Shown here: positions 35,046 to 42,786 of the stretch, piece by piece
Layout of the letters: every line of letters starts with the position of its first letter
How positions within the stretch are numbered: position 1 is the stretch's first letter
Assembly (NCBI RefSeq): GCF_004295585.1
Contig: NZ_AP019400.1
Location: 2,137,501-2,201,500, forward strand
Reading direction: 5' to 3'
Origin: Cohnella abietis
GTDB taxonomy: Bacteria > Bacillota > Bacilli > Paenibacillales > Paenibacillaceae
DNA length: 64,000 nt
Made by a program: the position numbers and the translations under genes
Notes under the pieces: model-generated
The model's database searches: none
Seen by the model: only the letters and a program-made list of their open reading frames with translations
Told to the model about the DNA's origin: nothing

Positions 35046-36443
35046 TTATATAGGTTTTTGCTTCTTCCTCTTTGGGTTAAATGGCGCTATCTGGGAAGAA
35101 ACTGTAGAACCTTGTCCCCAATTTGTCCCCACCGTCACCAATGTCTGCGGATCAAATTTTTCGAAATGGTCAGCAACGGCGCGTCCCGCCTTATCTGTAA
35201 AGTGGGAATAAAACTCATCGGTTGTTTCGTTCGAGTCATGTCTAAGATGTCCTTGTATTAAACTGAGTGACACACCATCCTCAGCGAGTAGCGTGGCAGC
35301 CGTGTGGCGTAGTCCATGAAGTTTGATGTGGCGTAAGCCATGACTTTTAAGAAATCGTCTCCAGGTAGCTGTTGGTGTGTCGTGGTAATAAGGTTTCCCC
35401 GATCCACTGTGGAATACATATTGGTACTTGTCGTTCCCAAATTCATCCTGACCACCATACCACTCACCATTAGATACTTTTAGGCGTTCTTCGCGCCACG
35501 ATAAATAAAAATCTGCTAGGTCACGCATAAACCATTTTGGCATCGCTACCCACTCTTCATTTTCTTCTTTTGTACCCCTCACCATCGGCTTTCCTTTTTC
35601 AGTCCACGCAATACTTCTGGATATGTAGAATCTATTTTTTGAAAAATCAACCATGTCCCATTCTAAAGCAACCAGTTCGCCACGTCTGTATCCTCCAAAC
35701 ATAGCTGCAAAGAAATACAACCTCCAGAGCTGCACGTAACGAAGCAAGGCAATCATAACTGTAATTGCTTCTTTTTCGCTATATACATCCTTCGCTTTCT
35801 TTTTGTTCTTTGGTACTTTTGGCGCTGCTATCGATTCAGATGGATCTTTTGTGATTACATTAAGGTCTACGGCAGCGCCCAGAATGGCTGTGAGCACCTT
35901 AAAGATAAATAACTGCGAACTAGGAGACAAGAGTATATCACGACCATCCTTGCGCGCCTCAGGGGTTGCTAGGTAGTTCTTGAACTCCAAGATGTGCAGC
36001 GGTGTTATCTCGCTCATATAGAGACGTTCAAAGAAAGGGTCAACGTGACTGTCTAAGCGCTCGGTATAACCCTTAAATGCTCGAGCCGAATATTTACTGG
36101 GCGCATATTCTTTCCGCCATAGCTTAGAAAATTCACTAAACTTCATTCTCTCCGGCTTTTTTTGAGTTTCTCCAGATTCTATTTCAATTTTGAAACGCGC
36201 CAGTTCCATATCTAAATGTTCTTGCAGTTTTTTTGCTGCTCGAACGATAGAGACATCATCCGACTCTTGGGCCACCTCTAAATTGCGGATATCTTTTAAT
36301 AGTTTTGACGCTTTGATAAGGTTTGGATCTTCTATTTTGACCGTTTTCTTTTCTCTTTCTCTTCCCCCTAAGGCGTTAACCCCTAATTCAGCATAGAGCC
36401 TCCATGATAACAGTCCGCGCCTTTCGTAGCTCCCTTTAGCCAA
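35046..36443 (-). CDS. int: Tyrosine-type phage integrase
   Basis: A site-specific recombinase of ~465 residues. The N-terminal SAM-like core-binding domain is at ~100-200. The catalytic domain shows FGGYRRGELVALEW (Arg I), IKLHGLRHTAATLL (HxxR), LRHDSNETT (His) and TDEFYSHF (nucleophile Tyr). A TTG start at 36443 has AGAGGTG 8 nt upstream; GTG at 36452 is possible but overlaps this site. Adjacent to attL and transcribed toward it, as usual for lysogeny modules. An extra ~95-residue N-terminal segment precedes the core-binding domain. Confidence 0.93.
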   Translation of the reverse strand: MAKGSYERRGLLSWRLYAELGVNALGGREREKKTVKIEDPNLIKASKLLKDIRNLEVAQESDDVSIVRAAKKLQEHLDMELARFKIEIESGETQKKPERMKFSEFSKLWRKEYAPSKYSARAFKGYTERLDSHVDPFFERLYMSEITPLHILEFKNYLATPEARKDGRDILLSPSSQLFIFKVLTAILGAAVDLNVITKDPSESIAAPKVPKNKKKAKDVYSEKEAITVMIALLRYVQLWRLYFFAAMFGGYRRGELVALEWDMVDFSKNRFYISRSIAWTEKGKPMVRGTKEENEEWVAMPKWFMRDLADFYLSWREERLKVSNGEWYGGQDEFGNDKYQYVFHSGSGKPYYHDTPTATWRRFLKSHGLRHIKLHGLRHTAATLLAEDGVSLSLIQGHLRHDSNETTDEFYSHFTDKAGRAVADHFEKFDPQTLVTVGTNWGQGSTVSSQIAPFNPKRKKQKPI

Positions 36444-36568
36444 ATGGATCACACCTCTCGAATGTATGTTAAGTAAGAAATCCTATTTGTCATATTTTGC
36501 GTGATGATTCTCTGGATATATGCCCGTACAATTTGCTTAACATCATGCAAAGACAGCGAGGGAATATT

Positions 36569-36901
36569 GTGAAAATGATAGGCATTAAATTAGATGGAAG
36601 AACCGGAGAGGAATCCGATATTGTTGAGTTTAGGTTGTCGGAAGTTAATTACATAACGGTTCGCAGGGCCACAAAACATAATTTACAAATCCCTATTTAC
36701 CATACACAATCAGATGCGTTGTTGCCTTTAAGGACGATCGGTGAAATGACAAGGGCATATGTGCAATATGGATTCATAGCTGCGGATAAGTCTAACATCG
36801 TAAACACAAGAAGGATTAAAAAAATGATCCAGGAACGAAAGGGTTCTTATATAGAGTTTATAGACGGAACAACAATACAAATTTCGAATCGAAGAAAATA
36901 G
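36569..36901 (+). CDS. LytTR-domain DNA-binding regulator
   Basis: A protein of ~110 residues consisting mainly of a LytTR domain: VNYITVRRATKHNLQIPIYHT, then FIAADKSNIVNTRRIKKMI and YIEFIDGTTIQISNRRK. No receiver domain is attached, so it acts without phosphorylation. GTG at 36569 has GAGGGA upstream; ATG at 36575 is an alternative. It lies between the integrase and the repressor genes, divergent from the integrase, and is followed by its own terminator. Confidence 0.75.
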   Translation: MKMIGIKLDGRTGEESDIVEFRLSEVNYITVRRATKHNLQIPIYHTQSDALLPLRTIGEMTRAYVQYGFIAADKSNIVNTRRIKKMIQERKGSYIEFIDGTTIQISNRRK

Positions 36902-37034
36902 GTATTTAGTCCTGAAAAGTGACATTTCGCTGGTGGTATCTTGTCACTTTATGGCGACACTTATCGACAGACAAATTTATGCAAACGCTATATAATTGTC
37001 TTAATATACAAATGATGCGTTTTAGTTTTGTGGG

Positions 37035-37059
37035 AAGTACACATTATTATGTACTTTTT
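37035..37059 (+). terminator. Terminator of LytTR gene
   Basis: The arms AAGTACA and TGTACTT are followed by TTT. A second hairpin with AGTGACA/TGTCACT arms lies upstream at about 36917-36952. Confidence 0.6.
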
Positions 37060-37099
37060 AGCTGAGAGCAGTTTATAAACTACTCCCTGCCTATCCCAA

Positions 37100-37312
37100 C
37101 TACGCCCAAACGTATAAGTCATCAATATGGCAGCCTAAGAGTAATGCAAGCTTTCGTCCCTTCCTAACAGAAACAACCCTTCCATCTCTCATGTTTATGA
37201 TGTCGGACAATTGTTGTTTACTTTGAGAAGATTTTTCAGCAAGCCATTCTTGAGACTTTTTTATTCGTTGGAGGTGTTCGGGGATACGGCAACGTACGGG
37301 ATCATCACCCAT
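37100..37312 (-). CDS. Small XRE-type helix-turn-helix protein
   Basis: A 70-residue single HTH domain: QEWLAEKSSQSKQQLSDIINMRDGRVVSVRKGRKLALLLGCHIDDLYVW, ending in the IDDLY motif common to XRE repressors. Located on the minus strand downstream of the main repressor, so possibly a second regulator from the same leftward operon. Confidence 0.7.
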   Translation of the reverse strand: MGDDPVRCRIPEHLQRIKKSQEWLAEKSSQSKQQLSDIINMRDGRVVSVRKGRKLALLLGCHIDDLYVWA

Positions 37313-37436
37313 ATCGATGCCACCCTATTTAATTAATTTTACGAAACACGAACACTAGTTCCCAAATTTACAGCCACATGCTATCATGTATTTAACATAT
37401 TTAAGGCGGCTGCATCACGATAAGGGAGATGAACGA

Positions 37437-37613
37437 ATGGAGGACGAACTAACCATACTCGCTAAAACAGTCATAAATAAGACGAAACTAAACATTAGTG
37501 CGCTTGAGTACATACGGAAGGTTGATTCATTCATTTATCCTTCTTCGCTTGCGCCAACATCTCAATCATTTGCTTCATTGCAGCTAATACCACAGGATCG
37601 TCTCGAAGATTAA
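37437..37613 (+). CDS. Possible small phage protein overlapping the repressor 3' end
   Basis: A 58-residue frame (MEDELTILAKTVINKTKLNISALEYIRKV). AAGGGAGATG precedes the ATG by 5-10 nt. Its last 83 bp are antisense to the 3' end of the repressor gene. No family recognised; may be a chance frame, though the first 35 codons look coding. Confidence 0.4.
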   Translation: MEDELTILAKTVINKTKLNISALEYIRKVDSFIYPSSLAPTSQSFASLQLIPQDRLED

Positions 37614-37884
37614 CGCCATAATGCGACTCAGTTTCCATAATGACTCTATCAATTTCACTCGAAGGGAGCGCATATACACTTCCTTCCTTTTTTTCATTCC
37701 CTGTTATCCAATCAATGGATACTTCGTACAACTCCGAGAGAATCATTAAAGTTTCTAAGTCCGGTTCGCTCACCGAGTTTTCATAGCCGCTCAAAGTCTT
37801 ATTATTTATGCCTGTCCTCTTTTTTACATCAACTTGTGTTAAATTTTTCCTCTCCCTTGCTGCCCTCAATCTTTTTGCTATCAC
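37531..37884 (-). CDS. cI-like phage repressor (XRE family)
   Basis: A 117-residue protein starting at GTG 37884 (MIAKRLRAARERKNLTQVDV) with GGGAGG 7 nt upstream. The HTH is LTQVDVKKRTGINNKTLSGYENSVSEPDLETL, followed by VSIDWITGN, the usual end of the domain. The C-terminal ~45 residues form a short helical, probably oligomerising, tail; there is no S24 peptidase domain, so induction would not use RecA self-cleavage. It is divergent from the cro-like gene across a 159-bp operator region. Confidence 0.85.
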   Translation of the reverse strand: MIAKRLRAARERKNLTQVDVKKRTGINNKTLSGYENSVSEPDLETLMILSELYEVSIDWITGNEKKEGSVYALPSSEIDRVIMETESHYGVNLRDDPVVLAAMKQMIEMLAQAKKDK

Positions 37885-37925
37885 AGAAAAACCTCCCAAG
37901 CGCTACCTAAGAACATTTTAACCGT

Positions 37926-38027
37926 TTCTTCGATTTTAAGAATTTATTTCTTAAAAAAATTGAATTATGTGTTGACTCTTAGAAATTAAGAATGTATTAT
38001 TTGGTTATGGTTCTTAAAAACTAAGAG
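37926..38027. promoter_or_regulatory. Lysis-lysogeny switch: three 17-bp operators and early promoter
   Basis: Three related dyads of form TTCTTA-N5-TAAGAA: 37926-37942 (TTCTTCGATTTTAAGAA), 37976-37992 (CTCTTAGAAATTAAGAA) and 38011-38027 (TTCTTAAAAACTAAGAG). The rightward promoter is TTGACT (37972-37977), 17-bp spacer, TATTAT (37995-38000), and the middle operator fills its spacer. Binding there would block RNA polymerase. The first operator lies before the repressor gene near a weak TAAAAT -10 on the minus strand. Confidence 0.8.
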
Positions 38028-38043
38028 TTGGCGAGGTGATTGA

Positions 38044-38268
38044 ATGAATATGAATCAATGTATCCGAAGCTTCATCGAGGACAATAAACTTACTTTTACT
38101 TTAGTATCTGATCGTTCAGGTATTAATATGAAAAAGTTTTCTCGCATGATGACTGGGAAGCAAAAAATTAGTACCGATGACTATGAAACGATTTGCCTTA
38201 AAGGGTTAAACATTTCTCCAGCATTTTTCTATGCGAAAAAGTTCTTAGAAACAAAGAATACAGCATGA
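38044..38268 (+). CDS. Cro-like XRE-family regulator
   Basis: A 74-residue HTH protein: TFTLVSDRSGINMKKFSRMMTGKQKISTDDYETI carries the helix-turn-helix. GAGGTGA precedes the ATG with 5-6 nt spacing. First gene of the rightward early operon, directly downstream of the three operators, hence Cro-like by position. Confidence 0.75.
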   Translation: MNMNQCIRSFIEDNKLTFTLVSDRSGINMKKFSRMMTGKQKISTDDYETICLKGLNISPAFFYAKKFLETKNTA

Positions 38269-38280
38269 GGAGGTTCATTT

Positions 38281-38538
38281 ATGAACGAACAAATTTTTGA
38301 ATATATCCGCCAAGAGGTAGCTCGTCAAGTTGCAGAAGCTACAAAGGTTAAACGAGCTACAATGTCCGCTGAAGAAGCTGCTGTTTATATCGGAGTTTCT
38401 ATCGACTCCCTGATGTTGGATGTACACGCTAAGAAGGTTCCATTTGTAATGGTACGTCGTCGTTATTTGTTTACCCAGTCCGGTCTTGATGAGTGGATGT
38501 CCGAGCAAGCAAGAATTAACTCAGGACGCGCCTCCTAG
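38281..38538 (+). CDS. Excisionase-like/HTH_17 DNA-binding protein
   Basis: An 85-residue protein with a winged HTH of the MerR/excisionase type: MSAEEAAVYIGVSIDSLMLDVHAKKVPFVMVRRRYLFTQ, whose final RRRYLF strand forms the wing, then SGLDEWM. GAGGAGG precedes the ATG. It could direct excision (Xis) with the integrase, or regulate early genes. Confidence 0.75.
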   Translation: MNEQIFEYIRQEVARQVAEATKVKRATMSAEEAAVYIGVSIDSLMLDVHAKKVPFVMVRRRYLFTQSGLDEWMSEQARINSGRAS

Positions 38539-38667
38539 ATGATAAAAGGAAAGCCCACCCATACAGGGCAGGCAACATCAAGGGTGTGGGGTGTTGGGTA
38601 CGACTTAATCATACAGTCAATGCACTGACAAAAGTATTCCAATATGGAATAAAGGGAGGGAACCAAG

Positions 38668-38928
38668 GTGAAATACGGCTCGATATTACAAGCTTGCAGA
38701 GAGCGAATGGGGTGGAGCCAGGAGGAACTAGCGCATAAATTACACTGCTCACAGAGCGACATCAGCAAGATCGAACACGACCGTAAAGGATTGGATCTAG
38801 ATACCGTCATCGCATGGACAGAAGCCACAGCAGCCAAAGAGGTACTCGTAGCATTTATTTGCGGCATGGACGGCATTACGATCATGCAACAGTTGTTTCA
38901 AAACGTTGTGCAGATTGTAACTGGTTAA
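38668..38928 (+). CDS. XRE-family transcriptional regulator
   Basis: An 86-residue HTH protein starting at GTG 38668, behind GGGAGGG. The HTH is MGWSQEELAHKLHCSQSDISKIEHDRKGLDLDTVIAWTEAT. The C-terminal tail is hydrophobic (EVLVAFICGMDGITIMQQLF). The fourth XRE-like protein in this early region. Confidence 0.8.
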   Translation: MKYGSILQACRERMGWSQEELAHKLHCSQSDISKIEHDRKGLDLDTVIAWTEATAAKEVLVAFICGMDGITIMQQLFQNVVQIVTG

Positions 38929-38940
38929 GGGGGTGGGAAA

Positions 38941-39201
38941 TTGTTTCAGGGCGTAAATCACACACAGCGTGCTACTAGTCACATAGCTAGCGCCATTGAA
39001 TTATTGAGGGAAGCGAAGTATAACCTGCTCAAATCGAAGAGTGTCCAGCATGTTCATTTAGCAATGAATCTTGGATCTCTTGAGGAAATCTACGGTAATT
39101 TGATGGACCCGGAAATCACGCCAGAAATTATGGAAGGAGTTGAGATTATTGGATTCGAAACTGATCTTGTTGTCAGTAAAGTTATTCCAATTAACGATTG
39201 A
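38941..39201 (+). CDS. Hypothetical phage protein
   Basis: An 86-residue helical protein (THQRATSHIASAIELLREAKYNLLKSK pattern, then LGSLEEIYGNLMDPEITPEIMEGVEII). TTG start behind GGGGGTGG. No family known. The following stretch to 39422 has open frames but none with a ribosome binding site, and is left unassigned. Confidence 0.55.
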   Translation: MFQGVNHTQRATSHIASAIELLREAKYNLLKSKSVQHVHLAMNLGSLEEIYGNLMDPEITPEIMEGVEIIGFETDLVVSKVIPIND

Positions 39202-39422
39202 ACTGAATCAAGTTGCTAGCCTTTTCGCTTCTCTTGAATATAGCGGTCCCACGAATTATCTTCATTTTTATCTGTGGAAAAGACATGGTAGACCCAAAAT
39301 TTTATATCACGTAATAATCAATGTGCCCCAGAGGACTTCCCAGCAAGCTTCAGAGCAGAAGATTTCTTGGTTAATCAACCTCGTCAAGCACCTTATCGAG
39401 CTAGAGACGGAGGTGTCATGGA

Positions 39423-39602
39423 ATGCCGAGACAAGAAATACAAGAGCGGATATCAGAGCTTCAAGTGATGAGATGGAGGCTTAGTACGTTCCCGGGCTAT
39501 TCAGACCCTTCGGTCACTCCGGCCGCTATCGATCTTATTAATTCTGAGATATCTGAGCTACTCCTATTGTTGGATATCCAAGTATTCCGAAAGACGGCAT
39601 AA
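39423..39602 (+). CDS. Small hypothetical phage protein, 59 residues
   Basis: A 59-residue frame: PRQEIQERISELQVMRWRL, then STFPGYSDPSVTPAAIDLI and SEISELLLLLDIQVFRKTA. GGAGGTG lies 8 nt before the ATG, supporting expression. Predicted mostly helical with an early coiled-coil segment. Function unknown. Confidence 0.6.
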   Translation: MPRQEIQERISELQVMRWRLSTFPGYSDPSVTPAAIDLINSEISELLLLLDIQVFRKTA

Positions 39603-39607
39603 AAAAA

Positions 39608-39632
39608 CTCTTTGGATTAAGGCTCCAAAGAG
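39608..39632 (-). terminator. Terminator-like hairpin facing left
   Basis: The arms CTCTTTGG and CCAAAGAG; on the minus strand a T7 run follows. No minus-strand gene lies nearby, so it may end an antisense transcript, or be fortuitous. Confidence 0.4.
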
Positions 39633-39721
39633 GTCAGGCGTATTACAAAATTTTCTATCGCAATTATACCATATCGTTCGACCGATGGGAACAGGCTCCC
39701 AAACGGAGGGGGTGATTTCTT

Positions 39722-40723
39722 TTGAAAGAGGCCTATTATTTCTCGCATGACAGTAACGCACGGCACGACCCTAAAATCATCCCCATGCGCGGCGTTTATG
39801 GCTCAGCTGGATATGGTTGGTATTGGATACTCATAGAGATGATGCGTGAGGCTAATGGGTACAAATTAGACATCCAAGGCAAATACATTTGGAATGCATA
39901 TGCACAGCAAATGGGATGCAATAGCCCGGAGGAAGCATGTAGTTTCATAAACGACTGTATTAACGAGTTCAATTTATTTTCGTCCGATGAACACTCATTT
40001 TGGTCTGAATCACTTATACGAAGGATGGGGAAGAGGGAGGAAGTAATTGAAAAACGGAAGCTCGCTGCTAACGCTAGGTGGAACAAAACGCAGGAAAAAG
40101 AGGCGTCAAATCAACCTGTCGGTGCAAATGGTATGCATATGCATGATTCTGACGATGCAAATGGAATGCAAGGAAAGGAAAGGAAAGTAAATGAAAGTAA
40201 AAGAAAAGAAAGGAAAGTAAAAAAAGAAGAAGTACCTACTCGGGAAACAAAGCGTTATCCCGAGGACTCGATTCCTTATCAGATAGCTTTATATCTTCAC
40301 TCCAAAATAATGGTGCATGCAGCTGATTCTAGCGTCTCACACCTGATAGAACGATCTAACCTACAGAAGTGGGCGGACGATTGTCGCAAGCTGCTGGAGA
40401 TAGACAAAGCCAAGGAAAACGTGATTAGAGATGTAATCGACTGGGCTACATCGGATGAGTTTTGGAAGAAGAACATACTCAGCGCTTCGAAGCTCAGAGA
40501 AAAATTCCAAGACCTTGCTATCAAGATGACCTTGGAACGGAAGCAACCCATGAGGTCTGCCGGGTCGTTTAAGTCAGTTAATAGCAGACCCAAGATGTCT
40601 GTCGTAAAGGACGATGGACAAGCCCCTCAGGTAACTCCTGAGGAACTAGAGAAGATGCTAGAACTAGCCAGAGAGCTTAAAGGGACAGGACAGGGGGCAA
40701 GAGATGGAATACCTACTCATTGA
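39722..40723 (+). CDS. Phage replication protein with DUF4373 domain
   Basis: A 333-residue protein. The N-terminal DUF4373 (Lin1244/Lin1753-like) winged-helix domain spans ~1-105: AYYFSHDSNARHDPKIIPMRGVYGSAGYGWYW, EMMREANG, SLIRRMGKREEVIEKRKLAA. A low-complexity Lys/Glu/Arg linker (~145-180) and a helical C-terminal domain (~185-290) follow. It resembles phage replication initiators of the DnaD-like organiser type. TTG start behind GGAGGGGGTGA. A candidate origin lies within its linker region. Confidence 0.82.
   Translation: MKEAYYFSHDSNARHDPKIIPMRGVYGSAGYGWYWILIEMMREANGYKLDIQGKYIWNAYAQQMGCNSPEEACSFINDCINEFNLFSSDEHSFWSESLIRRMGKREEVIEKRKLAANARWNKTQEKEASNQPVGANGMHMHDSDDANGMQGKERKVNESKRKERKVKKEEVPTRETKRYPEDSIPYQIALYLHSKIMVHAADSSVSHLIERSNLQKWADDCRKLLEIDKAKENVIRDVIDWATSDEFWKKNILSASKLREKFQDLAIKMTLERKQPMRSAGSFKSVNSRPKMSVVKDDGQAPQVTPEELEKMLELARELKGTGQGARDGIPTH
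40121..40240. other. Candidate phage replication origin inside the replication gene
   Basis: Two 17-bp direct repeats, GGTGCAAATGGTATGCA (40121) and GATGCAAATGGAATGCA (40154), 33 bp apart, are followed by ~70 bp of almost pure purine, AT-rich sequence (GGAAAGGAAAGTAAATG and similar). Iterons next to a strand-biased AT-rich stretch inside the initiator gene resemble the lambda O/ori arrangement. An inference from layout only. Confidence 0.4.
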
Positions 40724-41012
40724 CCCCAGACCCGACCTACCAGACACCAAGCAATGGCGACTACTATTCCTACACATCCCTCTGCTAGAGGACAAGCCTA
40801 AAGCCTGTAAGATTCACTTAATCCTTTGGTCCCTACGCTGCTACGGTATGATTCTAAAGCTTAATTCAAGCGGTTTCTTTTTCTCAGCAATCATAGATCC
40901 CAAACAAGGCTTTGATTCAGCCGATGAGTTCCGCGATATGAGAGATAGATTCCTTCGCCCTCACAGCGAAGAGATAGCATCACTCCTGCGAAAGGTGGCA
41001 GGCAATGAGTAA
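40704..41012 (+). CDS. Hypothetical phage protein
   Basis: A 102-residue protein beginning MEYLLIDPRPDLPDTKQW, with FFFSAIIDPKQGFDSADEFRDMRDRF towards the C terminus. ATG overlaps the end of the replication gene by 20 bp, behind AGGGGGCAAG. Unknown function, probably accessory to replication by position. Confidence 0.6.
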   Translation: MEYLLIDPRPDLPDTKQWRLLFLHIPLLEDKPKACKIHLILWSLRCYGMILKLNSSGFFFSAIIDPKQGFDSADEFRDMRDRFLRPHSEEIASLLRKVAGNE

Positions 41013-41283
41013 CCGACATGTACACAACAGCGCACAAGAAGTATGGGAAAGCTACGAGTGGCTCATACGCCAACGACTAGAAGACCTTGATAACCTTTCG
41101 AGAGAAATGTTCAAGGACATGCGACTTGCGCGGATCAATACGAATGTCGCATATCACGTAATATCGCAATCTTTCGCGGATTTATGGGCGGAGGTTGCTG
41201 AGGAAAATAGAATAAGTGGCGAACAGCACCAAGTTAGGAGGGAGCGCCTTGCGAGAGACGAAGCAACGCAGAAAAGTTCTTGA
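41005..41283 (+). CDS. Hypothetical phage protein
   Basis: A 92-residue helical protein (EVWESYEWLIRQRLEDLDNLSREMFKDMRLARINTNVAYHV). Overlaps both neighbours, so translation is coupled. No domain recognised. Confidence 0.55.
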   Translation: MSNRHVHNSAQEVWESYEWLIRQRLEDLDNLSREMFKDMRLARINTNVAYHVISQSFADLWAEVAEENRISGEQHQVRRERLARDEATQKSS

Positions 41284-41557
41284 TGAAAACGATCGGATGG
41301 ACGGAATTACGTTCGACAAGCTCGGACGCATGAACTATCATCCTGATTTTCATACGAATCATAAGTCTCGAATGTCGCTAGATGAAATTATCTACATGTG
41401 CAAGTATTACGAAATCGATGGCCCCAGAACAATATCGTTTGCAATCGGGCGCACTGAACATACCGTTATGAGCAAGGTATATCTCCTTCGTAAAGCAGGA
41501 AATTTCGAAAAATACAAATTTATGACCGACGATGAGTGGTTGGAGCTGATATCATGA
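41249..41557 (+). CDS. Hypothetical phage protein with HTH-like region
   Basis: A protein of 102 residues. TTG at 41249 (LRETKQRRKVLDENDRMDG) follows TTAGGAGGGAG with proper spacing; the frame is open further upstream in another gene. The segment MSLDEIIYMCKYYEIDGPRTISFAIGRTEHTVMSKVYLLRK has the look of a Myb/HTH region that could bind DNA. Ends in a 4-bp overlap with the methylase gene. Confidence 0.6.
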   Translation: MRETKQRRKVLDENDRMDGITFDKLGRMNYHPDFHTNHKSRMSLDEIIYMCKYYEIDGPRTISFAIGRTEHTVMSKVYLLRKAGNFEKYKFMTDDEWLELIS

Positions 41558-42354
41558 CATCCCGCATACTACACTACCCCGGCAGTAAGTGGTCAATGGC
41601 TGAGTGGATTATTAATTACTTTGTCCCACACGTCACGTACTTGGAAGTCTGCTTCGGCAGTGGCGCGGTACTCTTCACGAAAGAGCGCAGCCAGCTCGAG
41701 ACGGTAAATGACATAAACGGGGGAATCGTTAATCTATTCAAGGTCATCCGAGATAGACCGGACGAGCTGGCACACGCAATCAGATTTACGCCACATAGCA
41801 GAGAAGAATATTACGATTCTTACGAAGAGTCCTCTGATGATCTAGAACGAGCTCGCCGCTTAGTCGTAAAGCTGTGGCAAGGCAGGGGGGGTAAAACGTC
41901 ACACCGAACCGGATGGCGCAGCATGATAGAGCGCAATGGACCTCTGCCCGGTAAAGAATGGGTTCGATTCCCTGAAAAAATTGCCGAAGCCGCAGAACGA
42001 CTTATAGGTGTTCAAATTGAATGCCAACCTGCAGCAAAATTGATAGAACGTTATAAGAGGTCGGACGTGCTCATTTATGCAGATCCGCCTTACCTACTTT
42101 CAACCAGGACAACGAGTAGTTATGAGTGCGAAATGTCGAACGGAGATCATGAGGAATTGCTCGAACTGCTGGATGCTCATCCGGGCCCAGTGCTGCTGTC
42201 TGGATATACACACCCGATGTATGATAGCCGCTTGAAGCATTGGAACCGAGAAACAAAGGTGGCCAAAGCCGAAAACGGAGCAACGAGAACCGAAGTCCTT
42301 TGGATCAACCCAATAGCAGCAGAACATACCGGGAGGCAATTAACTCTGTGGTAA
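41554..42354 (+). CDS. D12-class N6-adenine DNA methyltransferase (Dam type)
   Basis: A 266-residue methylase: RILHYPGSKWSMAEWI (SAM-binding motif I of the D12 class, near residue 5), VTYLEVCFGSGAVLF (acidic motif), and LIYADPPYLLSTR (catalytic DPPY). ATGA overlap with the previous gene. Probably protects phage DNA from restriction or affects gene regulation. Length is normal for the class; no cognate nuclease gene is adjacent. Confidence 0.9.
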   Translation: MTSRILHYPGSKWSMAEWIINYFVPHVTYLEVCFGSGAVLFTKERSQLETVNDINGGIVNLFKVIRDRPDELAHAIRFTPHSREEYYDSYEESSDDLERARRLVVKLWQGRGGKTSHRTGWRSMIERNGPLPGKEWVRFPEKIAEAAERLIGVQIECQPAAKLIERYKRSDVLIYADPPYLLSTRTTSSYECEMSNGDHEELLELLDAHPGPVLLSGYTHPMYDSRLKHWNRETKVAKAENGATRTEVLWINPIAAEHTGRQLTLW

Positions 42355-42412
42355 CGAGAAAATCGACGAGAATTGTTCCAAAAATTATTTCCAGAGAGGA
42401 AGGAATAGAAGA

Positions 42413-42760
42413 ATGAAAGGACTCATCATAAAACCGAATTGGGCTGACTTGATTCTCTCGGGAAAAAAGACCTGGGAAATACGCGGGAGTAACACAAAGA
42501 TTCGAGGCACTATAGCGTTAATCAAAAGTGGTACAGGTATGATTTTCGGCACAGCAGTTCTGACGAAGAGTTTCCACGTTACTCAGACGGCACTTGATCA
42601 AGGATTCCGAAATCACCGTATACCTGAAACAGTAGAAATAACCTACGAGAAACCGCATGTGTGGGAGTTGACTGCAGTAAAGAGATTTGAAGAACCCATA
42701 CCATACACCCACCCAAAAGGCGCAGTCATATGGGTTAACCTGCCGGATGAATTATTTTAA
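42413..42760 (+). CDS. ASCH-domain protein
   Basis: A 115-residue ASCH (PUA-like) protein: LIIKPNWADLILSGKKTWEIRG is the typical first block with Gly-Lys-Lys-Thr-Trp-Glu-Ile-Arg, then ALIKSGTGMIFGTAVL and HVWELTAVKRF. Such domains bind RNA or modified bases; some members are nucleases or amidohydrolases for modified nucleosides. It is next to the adenine methylase, where a link to modified DNA is conceivable. Confidence 0.85.
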   Translation: MKGLIIKPNWADLILSGKKTWEIRGSNTKIRGTIALIKSGTGMIFGTAVLTKSFHVTQTALDQGFRNHRIPETVEITYEKPHVWELTAVKRFEEPIPYTHPKGAVIWVNLPDELF

Positions 42761-42786
42761 CCCCCATATAAGGAGATGAAGGATAG

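Noticed and set aside
34951..35211. Plus-strand frame starting MERVKGIEPS
   Set aside because: It is read from the antisense of the tRNA-Gly fragment and integrase 3' end, a well-known false gene type.
39140..39484. Plus-strand frame overlapping the genes at 38941 and 39423
   Set aside because: It starts inside a supported gene, has no ribosome binding site, and conflicts with the better supported 59-residue gene at 39423. The 39202-39422 stretch stays unassigned.
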